51,757 bases of DNA from an uncultured Myxococcales bacterium (GTDB taxonomy: Bacteria; Myxococcota_A; Polyangia; Polyangiales; Polyangiaceae). A program made the translations under genes and the position numbers. The notes under the pieces were generated by a model. It was given only the letters and a program-made list of their open reading frames with translations. It searched no databases and was not told the origin of the DNA. The stretch lies in NCBI GenBank assembly GCA_937902985.1, contig CALFNG010000530.1, positions 1 through 51,757 on the forward strand. The letters run 5' to 3'. Below, one piece after another: positions 41,786 through 49,760 of the stretch. How positions within the stretch are numbered: position 1 is the first letter of the stretch; every line of letters starts with the position of its first letter.

Positions 41786-43783
41786 GTGTATTGCGCGCCC
41801 ACCTCGAGCATGGCCGCCTCGTCCCCTTTGCCTCGTCGGCCTGGCGCGGGTGTCGCGCCGACCCTCGTCGACGCCCTTTACGCCCTCGAGGGCGACGCCA
41901 CGCGCGGGTTCGTCTTCGTGCGGCCCGACGGCACCGAGCGCCTTCGCACCTTCCAGGAGATGGCGCGCGAAGCCGCCCGGCGCGCGGCGGGCCTGGCGGC
42001 GATAGGCCTGGAGAGAGGCGACCGCGTTGCCCTCGTGATCCCCGACGGCGAAGAGTTCGTGCTGTCGCTCCTGGCGACGCTCTTCGCCGGACTCGTGCCG
42101 GTGCCGCTGAGCCCTCAGCTCTCGTTCACGAGCGCCGATGCCTATCTCGAGACCGTGGCTCACGTGGCGCGGGCGGCCGCGGCGACGGTGCTGCTGACCA
42201 CGCAGGCGGCCCGGCCCTTCCTCGAATCCGCGGTGCCGCTGACGGCGCGGGTCGCCGGGCTGCGCGCGCTCGTCACCGTCGAAGATCTCGCGACGTCGAC
42301 CGGGTCGGCGACCGAGTCGTTGCGCGTCGCCGTCACCCCCGACGACCTCGCGCTCATTCAGTTCACGAGCGGGAGCACGGCGCGTCCCAAGGGCGTGATG
42401 GTCACGCACGGGAACCTGGCGGCGAACTCCGATGCCTTCATGATCCACGGCCTCGACCGCGACCCGGCGGTCGACAAGGGCGTGAGCTGGCTTCCGCTCT
42501 TCCACGACATGGGCCTCATCGGCTTCGTCGTGGGCCCGATCTTCACACACGTGCCGTGCGTGCTCCTGCCGAGCGCGAGCTTCGCCCGGCGGCCCCGCAT
42601 CTGGCTCGACAAGATCCACCAGCACCGCGGCACCATCACCTACGCGCCGAACTTCGCGTACGCGCTGGTGTCGAAGCGCCTGAAAGGCAAGGACGTCGAG
42701 GACCTCGATCTGTCGTGCCTGCGGGTCTCGGGTTGCGGAGCGGAGCCCATCCAGGCGAGCGTCTTGCGCGAGTTTGCCGCCACGCTCGCACCGGCGCGCT
42801 TCGACGCGCGCTCGCTCCTGTCTTCGTACGGCATGGCCGAGTCGACGTTGGCCATCACTTTCACGCCCCTCGGCCAGGGCACCCGCGCCGACGCCGTCGA
42901 CGCCGAGGCGCTGACCAAGGGCCGCGCGGTGCCTCCGCGCGCCGGGTCCCGCGAAGGGTGCGTGCGCAGCGAGGGCGCGCCCAACGAGAGCCATGGCGAG
43001 GTCGTCGATTGCGGTCGCGCCTTTCCGGGGCACGAGCTGGCCATCATCGACGGCCAGGGCCGACGCCTCGAGGATCGAAGGGTCGGGCAGATCGTCGCCC
43101 GTGGGCCGAGCGTTTCCCGGGGGTATTTTCGTGAGCCCGCCCTCACGGCGGAGACGTTCAAGGCCATCCAGGGCGACACCCCCGGAGAGGCCCCCTGGCT
43201 TCACACCGGCGACCTCGGCTACACCGCGGCCGGTCGCCTCTTCGTGTGCGGTCGGGTGAAAGATCTCATCATCATCCGCGGACGAAACTACTACCCGAGC
43301 GACATCGAGTGGGCGGTGACCACGGCCCTCGGAGAGGCCTCGAGCGCCCGAAAAGGCAACGTCGTCGCCTTCAGCGTTCGCGTCGACGCTCGCGGGCGTG
43401 CCTCGGGCGCCGGCGACGCGATCGGCGTCAGCGCCATCGCTGGCGAGGAGCACGTCGTGATCTGTTGCGAAGGGCACTCGGCAGAGGTCGAGGCCATTCG
43501 CGAGGCAGCGACCGCCGTGCTGGCATCACGGTTCGGGTTGACCGTGCACGAGGTGGTGGTGGCTCCGCTCGCGTCCCTCCCCAGAACCTCGAGCGGAAAG
43601 CCCAAGCGCCGCGAGACGCGTCAGCGGTACCTCGACGGTTCGCTGCCCTCCGCGCGCCAGGCGCGCCAAGCCAGCGGCGACCTCGCACGGACTGTGCAAC
43701 CGGATCCGGGCGAGGCGCATCGAGGCGATCAGACCCCCGGCGAGAGAGCCGACGGTGCCTCGGATCTGGCCAGGGACCCATGA
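41786..43783 (+). CDS. Fatty-acyl-AMP ligase (FAAL-like)
   Basis: A 665-residue adenylate-forming enzyme that activates a fatty acid with ATP for transfer to a carrier protein. The P-loop F-T-S-G-S-T-A-R-P-K-G-V, the segment W-L-P-L-F-H-D-M-G-L-I-G, S-S-Y-G-M-A-E-S-T-L-A-I, and the hinge V-K-D-L-I-I-I-R-G-R-N-Y-Y-P-S-D-I-E are typical of the FAAL/long-chain acyl ligase branch, in which W-L-P-x-x-H-D-M-G is diagnostic. The last 60 residues are a disordered, charged extension. GTG 41786 is chosen because AGGAG lies 10 bases upstream; ATG 41810 is possible. The natural partner would be one or both ACPs that follow. Its stop overlaps a small open frame. Confidence 0.9.
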   Translation: MYCAPTSSMAASSPLPRRPGAGVAPTLVDALYALEGDATRGFVFVRPDGTERLRTFQEMAREAARRAAGLAAIGLERGDRVALVIPDGEEFVLSLLATLFAGLVPVPLSPQLSFTSADAYLETVAHVARAAAATVLLTTQAARPFLESAVPLTARVAGLRALVTVEDLATSTGSATESLRVAVTPDDLALIQFTSGSTARPKGVMVTHGNLAANSDAFMIHGLDRDPAVDKGVSWLPLFHDMGLIGFVVGPIFTHVPCVLLPSASFARRPRIWLDKIHQHRGTITYAPNFAYALVSKRLKGKDVEDLDLSCLRVSGCGAEPIQASVLREFAATLAPARFDARSLLSSYGMAESTLAITFTPLGQGTRADAVDAEALTKGRAVPPRAGSREGCVRSEGAPNESHGEVVDCGRAFPGHELAIIDGQGRRLEDRRVGQIVARGPSVSRGYFREPALTAETFKAIQGDTPGEAPWLHTGDLGYTAAGRLFVCGRVKDLIIIRGRNYYPSDIEWAVTTALGEASSARKGNVVAFSVRVDARGRASGAGDAIGVSAIAGEEHVVICCEGHSAEVEAIREAATAVLASRFGLTVHEVVVAPLASLPRTSSGKPKRRETRQRYLDGSLPSARQARQASGDLARTVQPDPGEAHRGDQTPGERADGASDLARDP

Positions 43784-43911
43784 GCGACCCATCACGAACT
43801 TTCACAGCCCGCTTCACGTCTGTGTCGCAATCGCGACAGTCAGAACCGTTCGCACCGTTCGCACCGTTCGCCCGCCTTCGCGCGAAGCGCGTAACGCCCT
43901 TGGCCGCGTAG
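43780..43911 (+). CDS. Possible 43-residue ORF, doubtful
   Basis: ATG overlaps the FAAL stop (ATGA) and reads 43 residues, including E-P-F-A-P-F-A-P-F-A encoded by the 9-bp tandem repeat, before a stop in the hairpin at 43905-43922. Codon use includes CCA, TCA, CGA and ACT, unlike the neighbours, so translation is doubtful. It may act as a leader, or mean nothing. Confidence 0.2.
   Translation: MSDPSRTFTARFTSVSQSRQSEPFAPFAPFARLRAKRVTPLAA
43845..43871. repeat. 9-bp tandem repeat, 3 copies
   Basis: ACCGTTCGC occurs three times in tandem between the FAAL gene and the first ACP gene. A 12-bp palindrome CTTCGCGCGAAG lies just after it at 43876-43887. Confidence 0.9.
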
Positions 43912-43922
43912 GTATCTACGCG
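43905..43922 (+). promoter_or_regulatory. Perfect hairpin upstream of the ACP genes
   Basis: CGCGTAG-GTAT-CTACGCG forms a 7-bp perfect stem with a 4-base loop, ending 38 bases before the first ACP start. It could be an operator or a transcript processing or attenuation hairpin in the leader of the ACP pair. Confidence 0.45.
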
Positions 43923-43960
43923 TCCGATTTCTGGACACTTCGTCAAAGGAAAGCGATTCA

Positions 43961-44242
43961 ATGCACGCGCCGATGCAGACACTCGACACGGGTGACGTGA
44001 AGCCAACCCGCGACGGCTTGCTCGCAATGTTTTGCGAGACCGCCAGCGAGGTGGTCGAGAAGGACTATCACCACGTGGTCGAATCGATGGCGATCAGCGA
44101 GCTCGCCATCGACTCGCTGGGGATCCTCGAGATCATCGGCTCGCTGGAGCGCCGGCTGCGCATCCAGATTCCAGACGAGAGCCTGTCGGGCATTCAAACG
44201 GTCCGCGACCTCCTCGACGAAGTCGAGCGACGGATCCCGTGA
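43961..44242 (+). CDS. Acyl carrier protein 1
   Basis: A 93-residue acyl carrier protein. The phosphopantetheine site is the Ser in I-D-S-L (S52), followed by the usual helix G-I-L-E-I-I-G and the acidic third helix. The first 15 residues are an extra N-terminal extension. A strong AAAGGAA lies upstream of the ATG. It follows the FAAL gene and precedes a second ACP, so it probably receives the acyl chain from the ligase. Its partner among the ketosynthases and the oxoamine synthase is not determined by sequence. Confidence 0.88.
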   Translation: MHAPMQTLDTGDVKPTRDGLLAMFCETASEVVEKDYHHVVESMAISELAIDSLGILEIIGSLERRLRIQIPDESLSGIQTVRDLLDEVERRIP

Positions 44243-44288
44243 CCGGGCGAGCGCCCACGCGACTTGAGATTCAATTAGGAGAGACGCC

Positions 44289-44549
44289 ATGTCGAACGAC
44301 ACCCTGAAGGAGCAGCTTCGATCGCTGGTCGCGGAGATCGCGGAGAAAGACGAGATTCCCGACGAGGCCTCGTTCAAGGACCTCGGCATCGATTCGATGA
44401 TGGGGGTCGAGATCGTCGCTGCCATCGAGCGCCAGTACCAGATCAAGGTCGCCGACGACGAGCTCTCGGGCTTCAAGGACCTCGTCGGCGCGTACGCCAT
44501 CGTGGTCAAGAAGCTCGAAGCCAAGGACGCGATCGCCGCCGCCGAGTGA
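44289..44549 (+). CDS. Acyl carrier protein 2
   Basis: An 86-residue acyl carrier protein with the attachment Ser S36 in G-I-D-S-M-M-G-V; Met replaces the more usual Leu after Ser. The rest follows the four-helix ACP pattern with acidic helix 2, and the tail is A/E-rich. TAGGAGAG precedes the ATG. Two ACPs side by side suggest different loads, for example a starter acyl chain on one and malonyl/extended chains on the other; this is inference. Confidence 0.9.
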   Translation: MSNDTLKEQLRSLVAEIAEKDEIPDEASFKDLGIDSMMGVEIVAAIERQYQIKVADDELSGFKDLVGAYAIVVKKLEAKDAIAAAE

Positions 44550-44613
44550 CGTGAGTCGACCTTGCCCGGGCTGACTGGGCCGGAGAAGGCGCCGGTTCGG
44601 TCGGCGTCTTCGG

Positions 44614-44622
44614 TGCTAGAAG
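44614..44622 (+). promoter_or_regulatory. Promoter-like element near ileS start
   Basis: TGCTAGAAG lies 9 bases before the ileS ATG. It resembles the TGCTAGACT before mlaF but lacks the final T, so it is only a weak candidate. Confidence 0.2.
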
Positions 44623-44631
44623 ACTGGGCCC

Positions 44632-47600
44632 ATGTCCGGGCCCATCTTCGAGAGAGTTTCGTCCGAGCTCGACTTTCCCGCCGAGGAGGCGGAGGTCCTG
44701 CGCTTCTGGAAAGAGCGCAGCATCTTCGAGAAGACGCTCTCCAAGCCCGCGCCCAACGGCAACTTCGTGTTCTACGAAGGGCCGCCGACGGCGAACGGAC
44801 TGCCGCACAACGGCCACGTGCTCACGCGCGTCATCAAGGATCTCTTCCCGCGATACAAGACGATGCGCGGCTGGAGCGTGCCGCGCAAGGCCGGCTGGGA
44901 CACCCACGGATTGCCGGTCGAGGTCGAGGTCGAAAAAGAGCTCCGCCTGCACGGGAAGGCCGCGATCGAGGCCTACGGCGTCGAGCCGTTCATCAAGAAG
45001 TGCATCGAGTCGGTCTTTCGGTACACGCGCGAGTGGGAGTCGCTCACCAACCGCGTGGCCTTCTGGGCCGATCTCGACGACGCCTACGTCACCTACCACC
45101 GCTCGTACGTCGAGAGCGTGTGGTGGGCCCTCGGTGAGCTCTTCAAGAAGGGGCTCCTCTACCAGGGTCACAAGGTCGTCTGGTGGTGGGCGCAGGGCGG
45201 CACGGCGCTCAGCGCCCAAGAGGTCGGGCAGGGGTACAAGACGGTCGACGACCCGAGCGTCTACGTCGCGTTCCCGCTCGCGGGGGACGTTGGGGCCCGC
45301 CCTGGCGAAGCAGGCGCCGCGCTCCTCGTCTGGACGACGACGCCGTGGACCTTGCCCTCGAACATGTACGCGGCCGTCAACGCGAACCTCGACTACGTCA
45401 CGGTGAAGGCGTCGACGGGGCGCCGGTTCATCGTCGCCAAGGGCCTGCTCGAGGGCCTCGCGAAGAAGCTCGGTTGCGGGCTCGAGGTCGAGCGCGAGAT
45501 GAGGGGCCGCGACCTCGTGGGCCTCGCCTACGAGCCTCCGTTCGATCTCTTCGCGGGCGACGTTGCCGGCTTCGAAGACGTGGTGTGGCGCGTCGTCGCC
45601 GCCGACTTCGTGACGCTCGACGCGGGCACGGGGGTGGTTCACCTCGCCCCGGCCTTCGGCGAAGACGACCACGAGGTCCACCGCAAGCTCTCGCGCGGTC
45701 GGCCCGCCGATCAGACCCTGCCGCTGCTCTGCGCGGTCGAACCCGACGGGACGTTCATCGCGCGCTTCGAGCGGTACGCCGGTCGCTGGGTCAAGGACTG
45801 CGACAAGGAGATCAGCCACGACCTCAAAGACGCCGGCCTCCTCGTGCACGCCGAGCAGTACCGGCACGACTATCCCTTCTGCTGGCGCGCCGACACCGAT
45901 CCGCTGATCCAGTACGCGCGGCCCGCCTGGTACATCCGTACGACGGCCCACATCGATCGCGCGATCGAGAACAACGCCCACGTTCAGTGGCTGCCGGAGC
46001 ACATCAAAGAGGGGCGCTTCGGCGACTTCTTGAAGAACAACGTCGACTGGGCGCTCTCGCGCGAGCGCTGGTGGGGCACGCCGCTCAACGTCTGGGTGTG
46101 CGACCGAGACGAGACGCACAAGTCGGTGCCCTCGAGCGTCGCCGAGATCGAGCGCCGCAACCCGCGCGCCTTCGATCACTTCCACGCCGCGCGCCGGGCC
46201 GATCCGACGCTCAGCGAACATCTCATCGTGCACAAGCCGTGGATCGATCAGGTCACGATGCCGTGCGAAGAGTGCGCCGGCGGCGGAGCCAGCGGGACGC
46301 TGCGGCGAGTGCCCGAGGTCATCGACTGCTGGTTCGACTCGGGGTGCATGCCGTTCGCGCAGTGGGGCTATCCGCACGCGGCGGGGTCCGAAGAGCGCTT
46401 CCAGGCCAGCTTTCCGGCCGACTTCATCAGCGAGGCGATCGACCAGACGCGGGGCTGGTTCTACTCGCTGCTCATGGTCTCGACGCTCGTCTTCGAGGAG
46501 GCAAAGTACCCGCACCCCTTCAAGACGTGCATCGTCCTGGGTCACGTCACCGACAAGGAAGGGAAGAAGGAGAGCAAGAGCAAGGGGAACTACACGCCCC
46601 CGGAGATTATCCTCGACAAGGTGGCGATGGACTTCGCCGTGCTGAGCGAGCCCGAGGCCAGGAAGGGCGTGGCGCTCATCGCCCGCGAAGATCTCGAGGG
46701 GCTCGACCTCCAAGACGGCGCGGCGGTGCGCGTCTACCGGAGCGACGCGCCCGACCGCGCCCTCGATCTCGTTCTCCGCGCTGGCAAGAAGGTGCGGCGG
46801 CGTCTGGTCGTTCTTCACGAAGACGATCGCGCGGAGCTCGGCGTCTTGCCCACCTCCACGAAAGACGTGATGCCCGTGGCCGTTCCGCGCTTGCCCGCCG
46901 AGCAGCGCGTGGTCATCGAAGACCCGGCGACCCCCGCGCCCGGAGCCGACGCGTTTCGCTGGTTCTTCTACGCGTCGAGCCCCCCCTGGTCGGCGACGCG
47001 GCACTCGCTCTCCAACGTTCGCGCCCTGCAGAAGGAGTTCGCGGTCAAGCTTCGGAACGTCTATTCGTTCTTCACCATCTACGCGAACATCGACGGGTTC
47101 GACCCGCGCGACGCTGCCAGAGGCACGCGGGCCGGTCGGTCCGACGAGGCCGAGCTCGATCGCTGGATCCGCAGCGAGCTCGCACTGACCGTAGGCGCCG
47201 TCACCGAGCGCATGGACGCCTACGACGGGTACGGCGCGACGCAGAAGCTCGTTGCCTTCGTGGATGCACTCTCGAACTGGTACCTGCGCCGCACCCGCAA
47301 GCGCTTCTGGCGGAGCGGTCTCGATGCCGACAAGAAGAGCGGCTACGCGACGCTCCACACCTGCCTCGTGACGCTCGCGAAGCTCACGGCGCCGTTCACG
47401 CCCTACGCCGCGGAGGCGATGTACCAGAACCTCGTCGTGCGCCCGAGGATCGAGGCGGCTCGCGAGAGCGTGCACCTCGAAGACTTCCCCGCGCCGGCCG
47501 CCGCCGACGTCGATACGGCGCTGTCGAGCAAGATCGCGACCGTTCGCGCGCTCGCGTCGCTGGGTCTCCAGGTCCGGAACCAGGCGAAGATCAAGGTTCG

Positions 47601-48273
47601 GCAGCCGCTGTCGACCACCCACGTCATCACGACCCATCTCCAGGAGCTCGACCCGTCGGTGAAGCAGCAGCTCGCCGAGGAGCTCAACGTCGGCGAGACG
47701 CACTTCGTTTCTATCGAGGGCGCCTCGCAGTACGTCGAGTTCCGGCTCAAGCCGAACTTCCGGACGCTCGGTCAGCGAGGGCTGGGCAAAGAGGCGCAAG
47801 CCCTGAAGAAGACGATGGGCGCGATGCCGTCGGCGAGGGCGGGGGAGCTCGCTTCCGCGTTGATGGCCGGAGAGACCACGACGCTCGACGGCGTGGAGCT
47901 CAAGCGAGAAGACGTCGAGATCGAGTTCGTGGCGAAGGAGGGGTTCGCGGCCGCGGGCGATCGTGTCGGCGTCGTCGTCCTCGACACGCGCATCGACGCC
48001 GCCCTGCTCGACCGGGGCCTGGTGAACGAGTTCGTGAACCGAATTCAGGTCGCTCGCAAGGAGCTCGCCCTCGAGTACACGGACCGGATCCGGGTGTCGA
48101 TCGTCGGAAGCGACCGGGTGAGCGCCATCGTGACCGGCGCAGGCGACGCCATCGCGTCCGAGGTGCTCGCCGTCGAGGTCTCTCCCCGGACGCCGGTCCT
48201 CGGCGGGTACGACCGAGAGATCGACGTCGACGGCGAACCGGTCCGGCTCGGGGTCGCGCTTGCTCGGGTCTGA
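44632..48273 (+). CDS. ileS: Isoleucyl-tRNA synthetase with variant KMSKS motif and insertion
   Basis: A 1213-residue class I aminoacyl-tRNA synthetase. The first signature reads H59-N-G-H (after G-P-P-T-A-N-G-L-P). The editing domain keeps T-T-P-W-T-L-P-S-N and G-T-G-V-V-H-L-A-P-A-F-G. The second signature, normally K-M-S-K-S, reads K646-E-S-K-S, with Glu replacing Met. Between G-N-Y-T-P-P-E-I-I-L-D and G-A-D-A-F-R-W there are about 105 extra residues (roughly 664-770) that ordinary enzymes lack. The anticodon-binding and C-terminal domains follow (V-R-N-Q-A-K-I-K-V-R-Q-P-L). W-T-L-P-S-N and N-Y-T-P-P suit the large, eukaryote-like IleRS branch. ATG 44632 fits the N-terminus. Confidence 0.95.
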   Translation: MSGPIFERVSSELDFPAEEAEVLRFWKERSIFEKTLSKPAPNGNFVFYEGPPTANGLPHNGHVLTRVIKDLFPRYKTMRGWSVPRKAGWDTHGLPVEVEVEKELRLHGKAAIEAYGVEPFIKKCIESVFRYTREWESLTNRVAFWADLDDAYVTYHRSYVESVWWALGELFKKGLLYQGHKVVWWWAQGGTALSAQEVGQGYKTVDDPSVYVAFPLAGDVGARPGEAGAALLVWTTTPWTLPSNMYAAVNANLDYVTVKASTGRRFIVAKGLLEGLAKKLGCGLEVEREMRGRDLVGLAYEPPFDLFAGDVAGFEDVVWRVVAADFVTLDAGTGVVHLAPAFGEDDHEVHRKLSRGRPADQTLPLLCAVEPDGTFIARFERYAGRWVKDCDKEISHDLKDAGLLVHAEQYRHDYPFCWRADTDPLIQYARPAWYIRTTAHIDRAIENNAHVQWLPEHIKEGRFGDFLKNNVDWALSRERWWGTPLNVWVCDRDETHKSVPSSVAEIERRNPRAFDHFHAARRADPTLSEHLIVHKPWIDQVTMPCEECAGGGASGTLRRVPEVIDCWFDSGCMPFAQWGYPHAAGSEERFQASFPADFISEAIDQTRGWFYSLLMVSTLVFEEAKYPHPFKTCIVLGHVTDKEGKKESKSKGNYTPPEIILDKVAMDFAVLSEPEARKGVALIAREDLEGLDLQDGAAVRVYRSDAPDRALDLVLRAGKKVRRRLVVLHEDDRAELGVLPTSTKDVMPVAVPRLPAEQRVVIEDPATPAPGADAFRWFFYASSPPWSATRHSLSNVRALQKEFAVKLRNVYSFFTIYANIDGFDPRDAARGTRAGRSDEAELDRWIRSELALTVGAVTERMDAYDGYGATQKLVAFVDALSNWYLRRTRKRFWRSGLDADKKSGYATLHTCLVTLAKLTAPFTPYAAEAMYQNLVVRPRIEAARESVHLEDFPAPAAADVDTALSSKIATVRALASLGLQVRNQAKIKVRQPLSTTHVITTHLQELDPSVKQQLAEELNVGETHFVSIEGASQYVEFRLKPNFRTLGQRGLGKEAQALKKTMGAMPSARAGELASALMAGETTTLDGVELKREDVEIEFVAKEGFAAAGDRVGVVVLDTRIDAALLDRGLVNEFVNRIQVARKELALEYTDRIRVSIVGSDRVSAIVTGAGDAIASEVLAVEVSPRTPVLGGYDREIDVDGEPVRLGVALARV

Positions 48274-48381
48274 GTGAGAGTCTGAGCGAGAGCGAGGGCT
48301 TCCACGTGGCGACCGGGAGGCGACATCGCGGCACGGATTTTTATCGGCGATGCTGTAGGTGATTCGGGGCGGAGTCGTGCT

Positions 48382-48398
48382 CGGGCTCTGGTATGGTC
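48382..48398 (+). promoter_or_regulatory. Extended -10 promoter-like element, near-copy of 4494-4510
   Basis: CGGGCTCTGGTATGGTC matches the element at 4494-4510 at 15 of 17 positions. TGG plus TATGGT suits an extended -10. The chosen GTG start at 48438 lies about 40 bases downstream. Upstream, near the ileS stop, GTCTGAGTGAGA/GTCTGAGCGAGA (48268-48291) forms a short near-perfect duplication. Confidence 0.4.
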
Positions 48399-48437
48399 GT
48401 CTCTACGGGCGTCCCGCCCGCGGACGGGGGATTGCAC

Positions 48438-49760
48438 GTGGTGAAGGTGGCAAAGGCGCTCGCGAAAACCGGAGAGCGGGGCGAATCATCCTCGCGTCCG
48501 CAGCTCGCGCGCACGGAGCTCCTCGACAAGGCCATCCGCGTTCGCTTCGAGTCGGAGATCGACGCCGCCCTCAAGCGCCGCCCGGCCGCCGAGGGCAAGC
48601 TCGCGGGCGCGACGCGCGCGGTCGCCGCCTTGAGTCCCGCGCTCCGGGCGTCTCTCGGAGAGGCGACGTCCGTTCTCATTCGCCGTGGAGCGCGCCAGCG
48701 TGAACTCTACGCGTGTGGGCTGCGGGCCCTCGCAGAAGCTCAGGACCGGCAAGCCACCGCCCTCTTGCGCCAGGCCCTCGCGGGCGACGAGGCGGGGGGG
48801 GCGGCGGCGCTGAGCGCCGCGTGCTTCTCGCGCGATCGCGAGCTCACCCCTCTACTGGCGAAGGTGGCGGCGAGCCGCCAGTCGCACATTGCGTTCGGTG
48901 CCGAGCTGGCACGCGTGGCCCGCGGCGAGTCGAATGGGGCGCTCCTCGCGCAGCTCGCGCCGATGATCAAAGAGAGCCATCGCATCGCGATGTGCGTCGA
49001 GCTCTTCGTGCCCCTGGTGCGCGCGAAGCCGATCCCCAGGCACGTCGCGCCTGCGCTCTCGGTCCTTCGCGGCGCCGAGCGCCATCTGGGCCGGTGGCTC
49101 GTGCTGGCCGAGGTCGCGGTCAAGGCTGGCGACCTGGCGCCCCTCGAAGAAGCGCGCACCAAGGCCGTCTCGGGGCCCTCGAGCTCGCGAGCCGCCTGGT
49201 CGCTCGTCGCCTGGTCGCTCTCGGAGACCGACGCCGACGCTCGAGGCGTGGCGTCGCCCGCCCCTCCCGCCACCCGACCCACCCTCGAGCTCATCGCGCG
49301 CCTGTCGGATCGACCGAGCGCCGATCGCGACACCACGTTCCTCTTTCGCATGGCGCGGGCTGGAGCGACGTGCGCGCGCCCGATGCTCGAGACGTTCGTC
49401 CGCACTCTCCCCCTCGCTGACGAGAGCGGCATTCGCGTCGCGCTCTATCTGGCTCGCGACTTCGGTCGCGAAGACCTTCGCGCGGCGCTTGCGGAGGCGG
49501 CCGTGAGCTGCAAGCGCGAAGAGCTCCGCGGCATGGCGGCCGCGGCTCTGTGGGACGCGTCGCCTCCCTCGGGGGGCGACGGCGCCCAGAAGATGCGCGA
49601 ACGCTCCCGCGAGGTCGCCGAAGACCTGCTGCAATCGCGCATTCTGTCGAACACCGCGTGGGCCGCGCTCATCCGGGGCGCGTCGAAGGGCAGCCCCAAC
49701 GGGCACCCCCTCCTGACCGAGACTCTGTTTCGGTGGATCCAGTGGGGTTGGCTCGAGTAG
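48438..49760 (+). CDS. HEAT-like repeat protein, unknown function
   Basis: A 440-residue soluble protein of Ala/Leu/Arg-rich helix pairs throughout, resembling HEAT-type solenoids (for example A-T-A-L-L-R-Q-A-L-A-G-D-E, P-A-L-S-V-L-R-G-A-E-R and V-A-L-Y-L-A-R-D-F-G-R-E-D-L). No catalytic motif or membrane segment is visible. GTG 48438 is preferred because GGGGGA lies six bases upstream and because ATG 48393 lies inside a promoter-like motif. The 3' end overlaps the start of the metalloprotease gene by 19 bases, so the two are probably coupled. A binding role is inferred only from the repeat architecture. Confidence 0.65.
   Translation: MVKVAKALAKTGERGESSSRPQLARTELLDKAIRVRFESEIDAALKRRPAAEGKLAGATRAVAALSPALRASLGEATSVLIRRGARQRELYACGLRALAEAQDRQATALLRQALAGDEAGGAAALSAACFSRDRELTPLLAKVAASRQSHIAFGAELARVARGESNGALLAQLAPMIKESHRIAMCVELFVPLVRAKPIPRHVAPALSVLRGAERHLGRWLVLAEVAVKAGDLAPLEEARTKAVSGPSSSRAAWSLVAWSLSETDADARGVASPAPPATRPTLELIARLSDRPSADRDTTFLFRMARAGATCARPMLETFVRTLPLADESGIRVALYLARDFGREDLRAALAEAAVSCKREELRGMAAAALWDASPPSGGDGAQKMRERSREVAEDLLQSRILSNTAWAALIRGASKGSPNGHPLLTETLFRWIQWGWLE

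Noticed and set aside
44506-47799. 1097-codon minus-strand frame opposite ileS
   Set aside because: It is the complement of a clear aminoacyl-tRNA synthetase gene; no independent domain is seen.
48393-48437. ATG at 48393 as the start of the HEAT-like protein
   Set aside because: It lies inside the same promoter-like motif; GTG 48438 has GGGGGA at a good distance.
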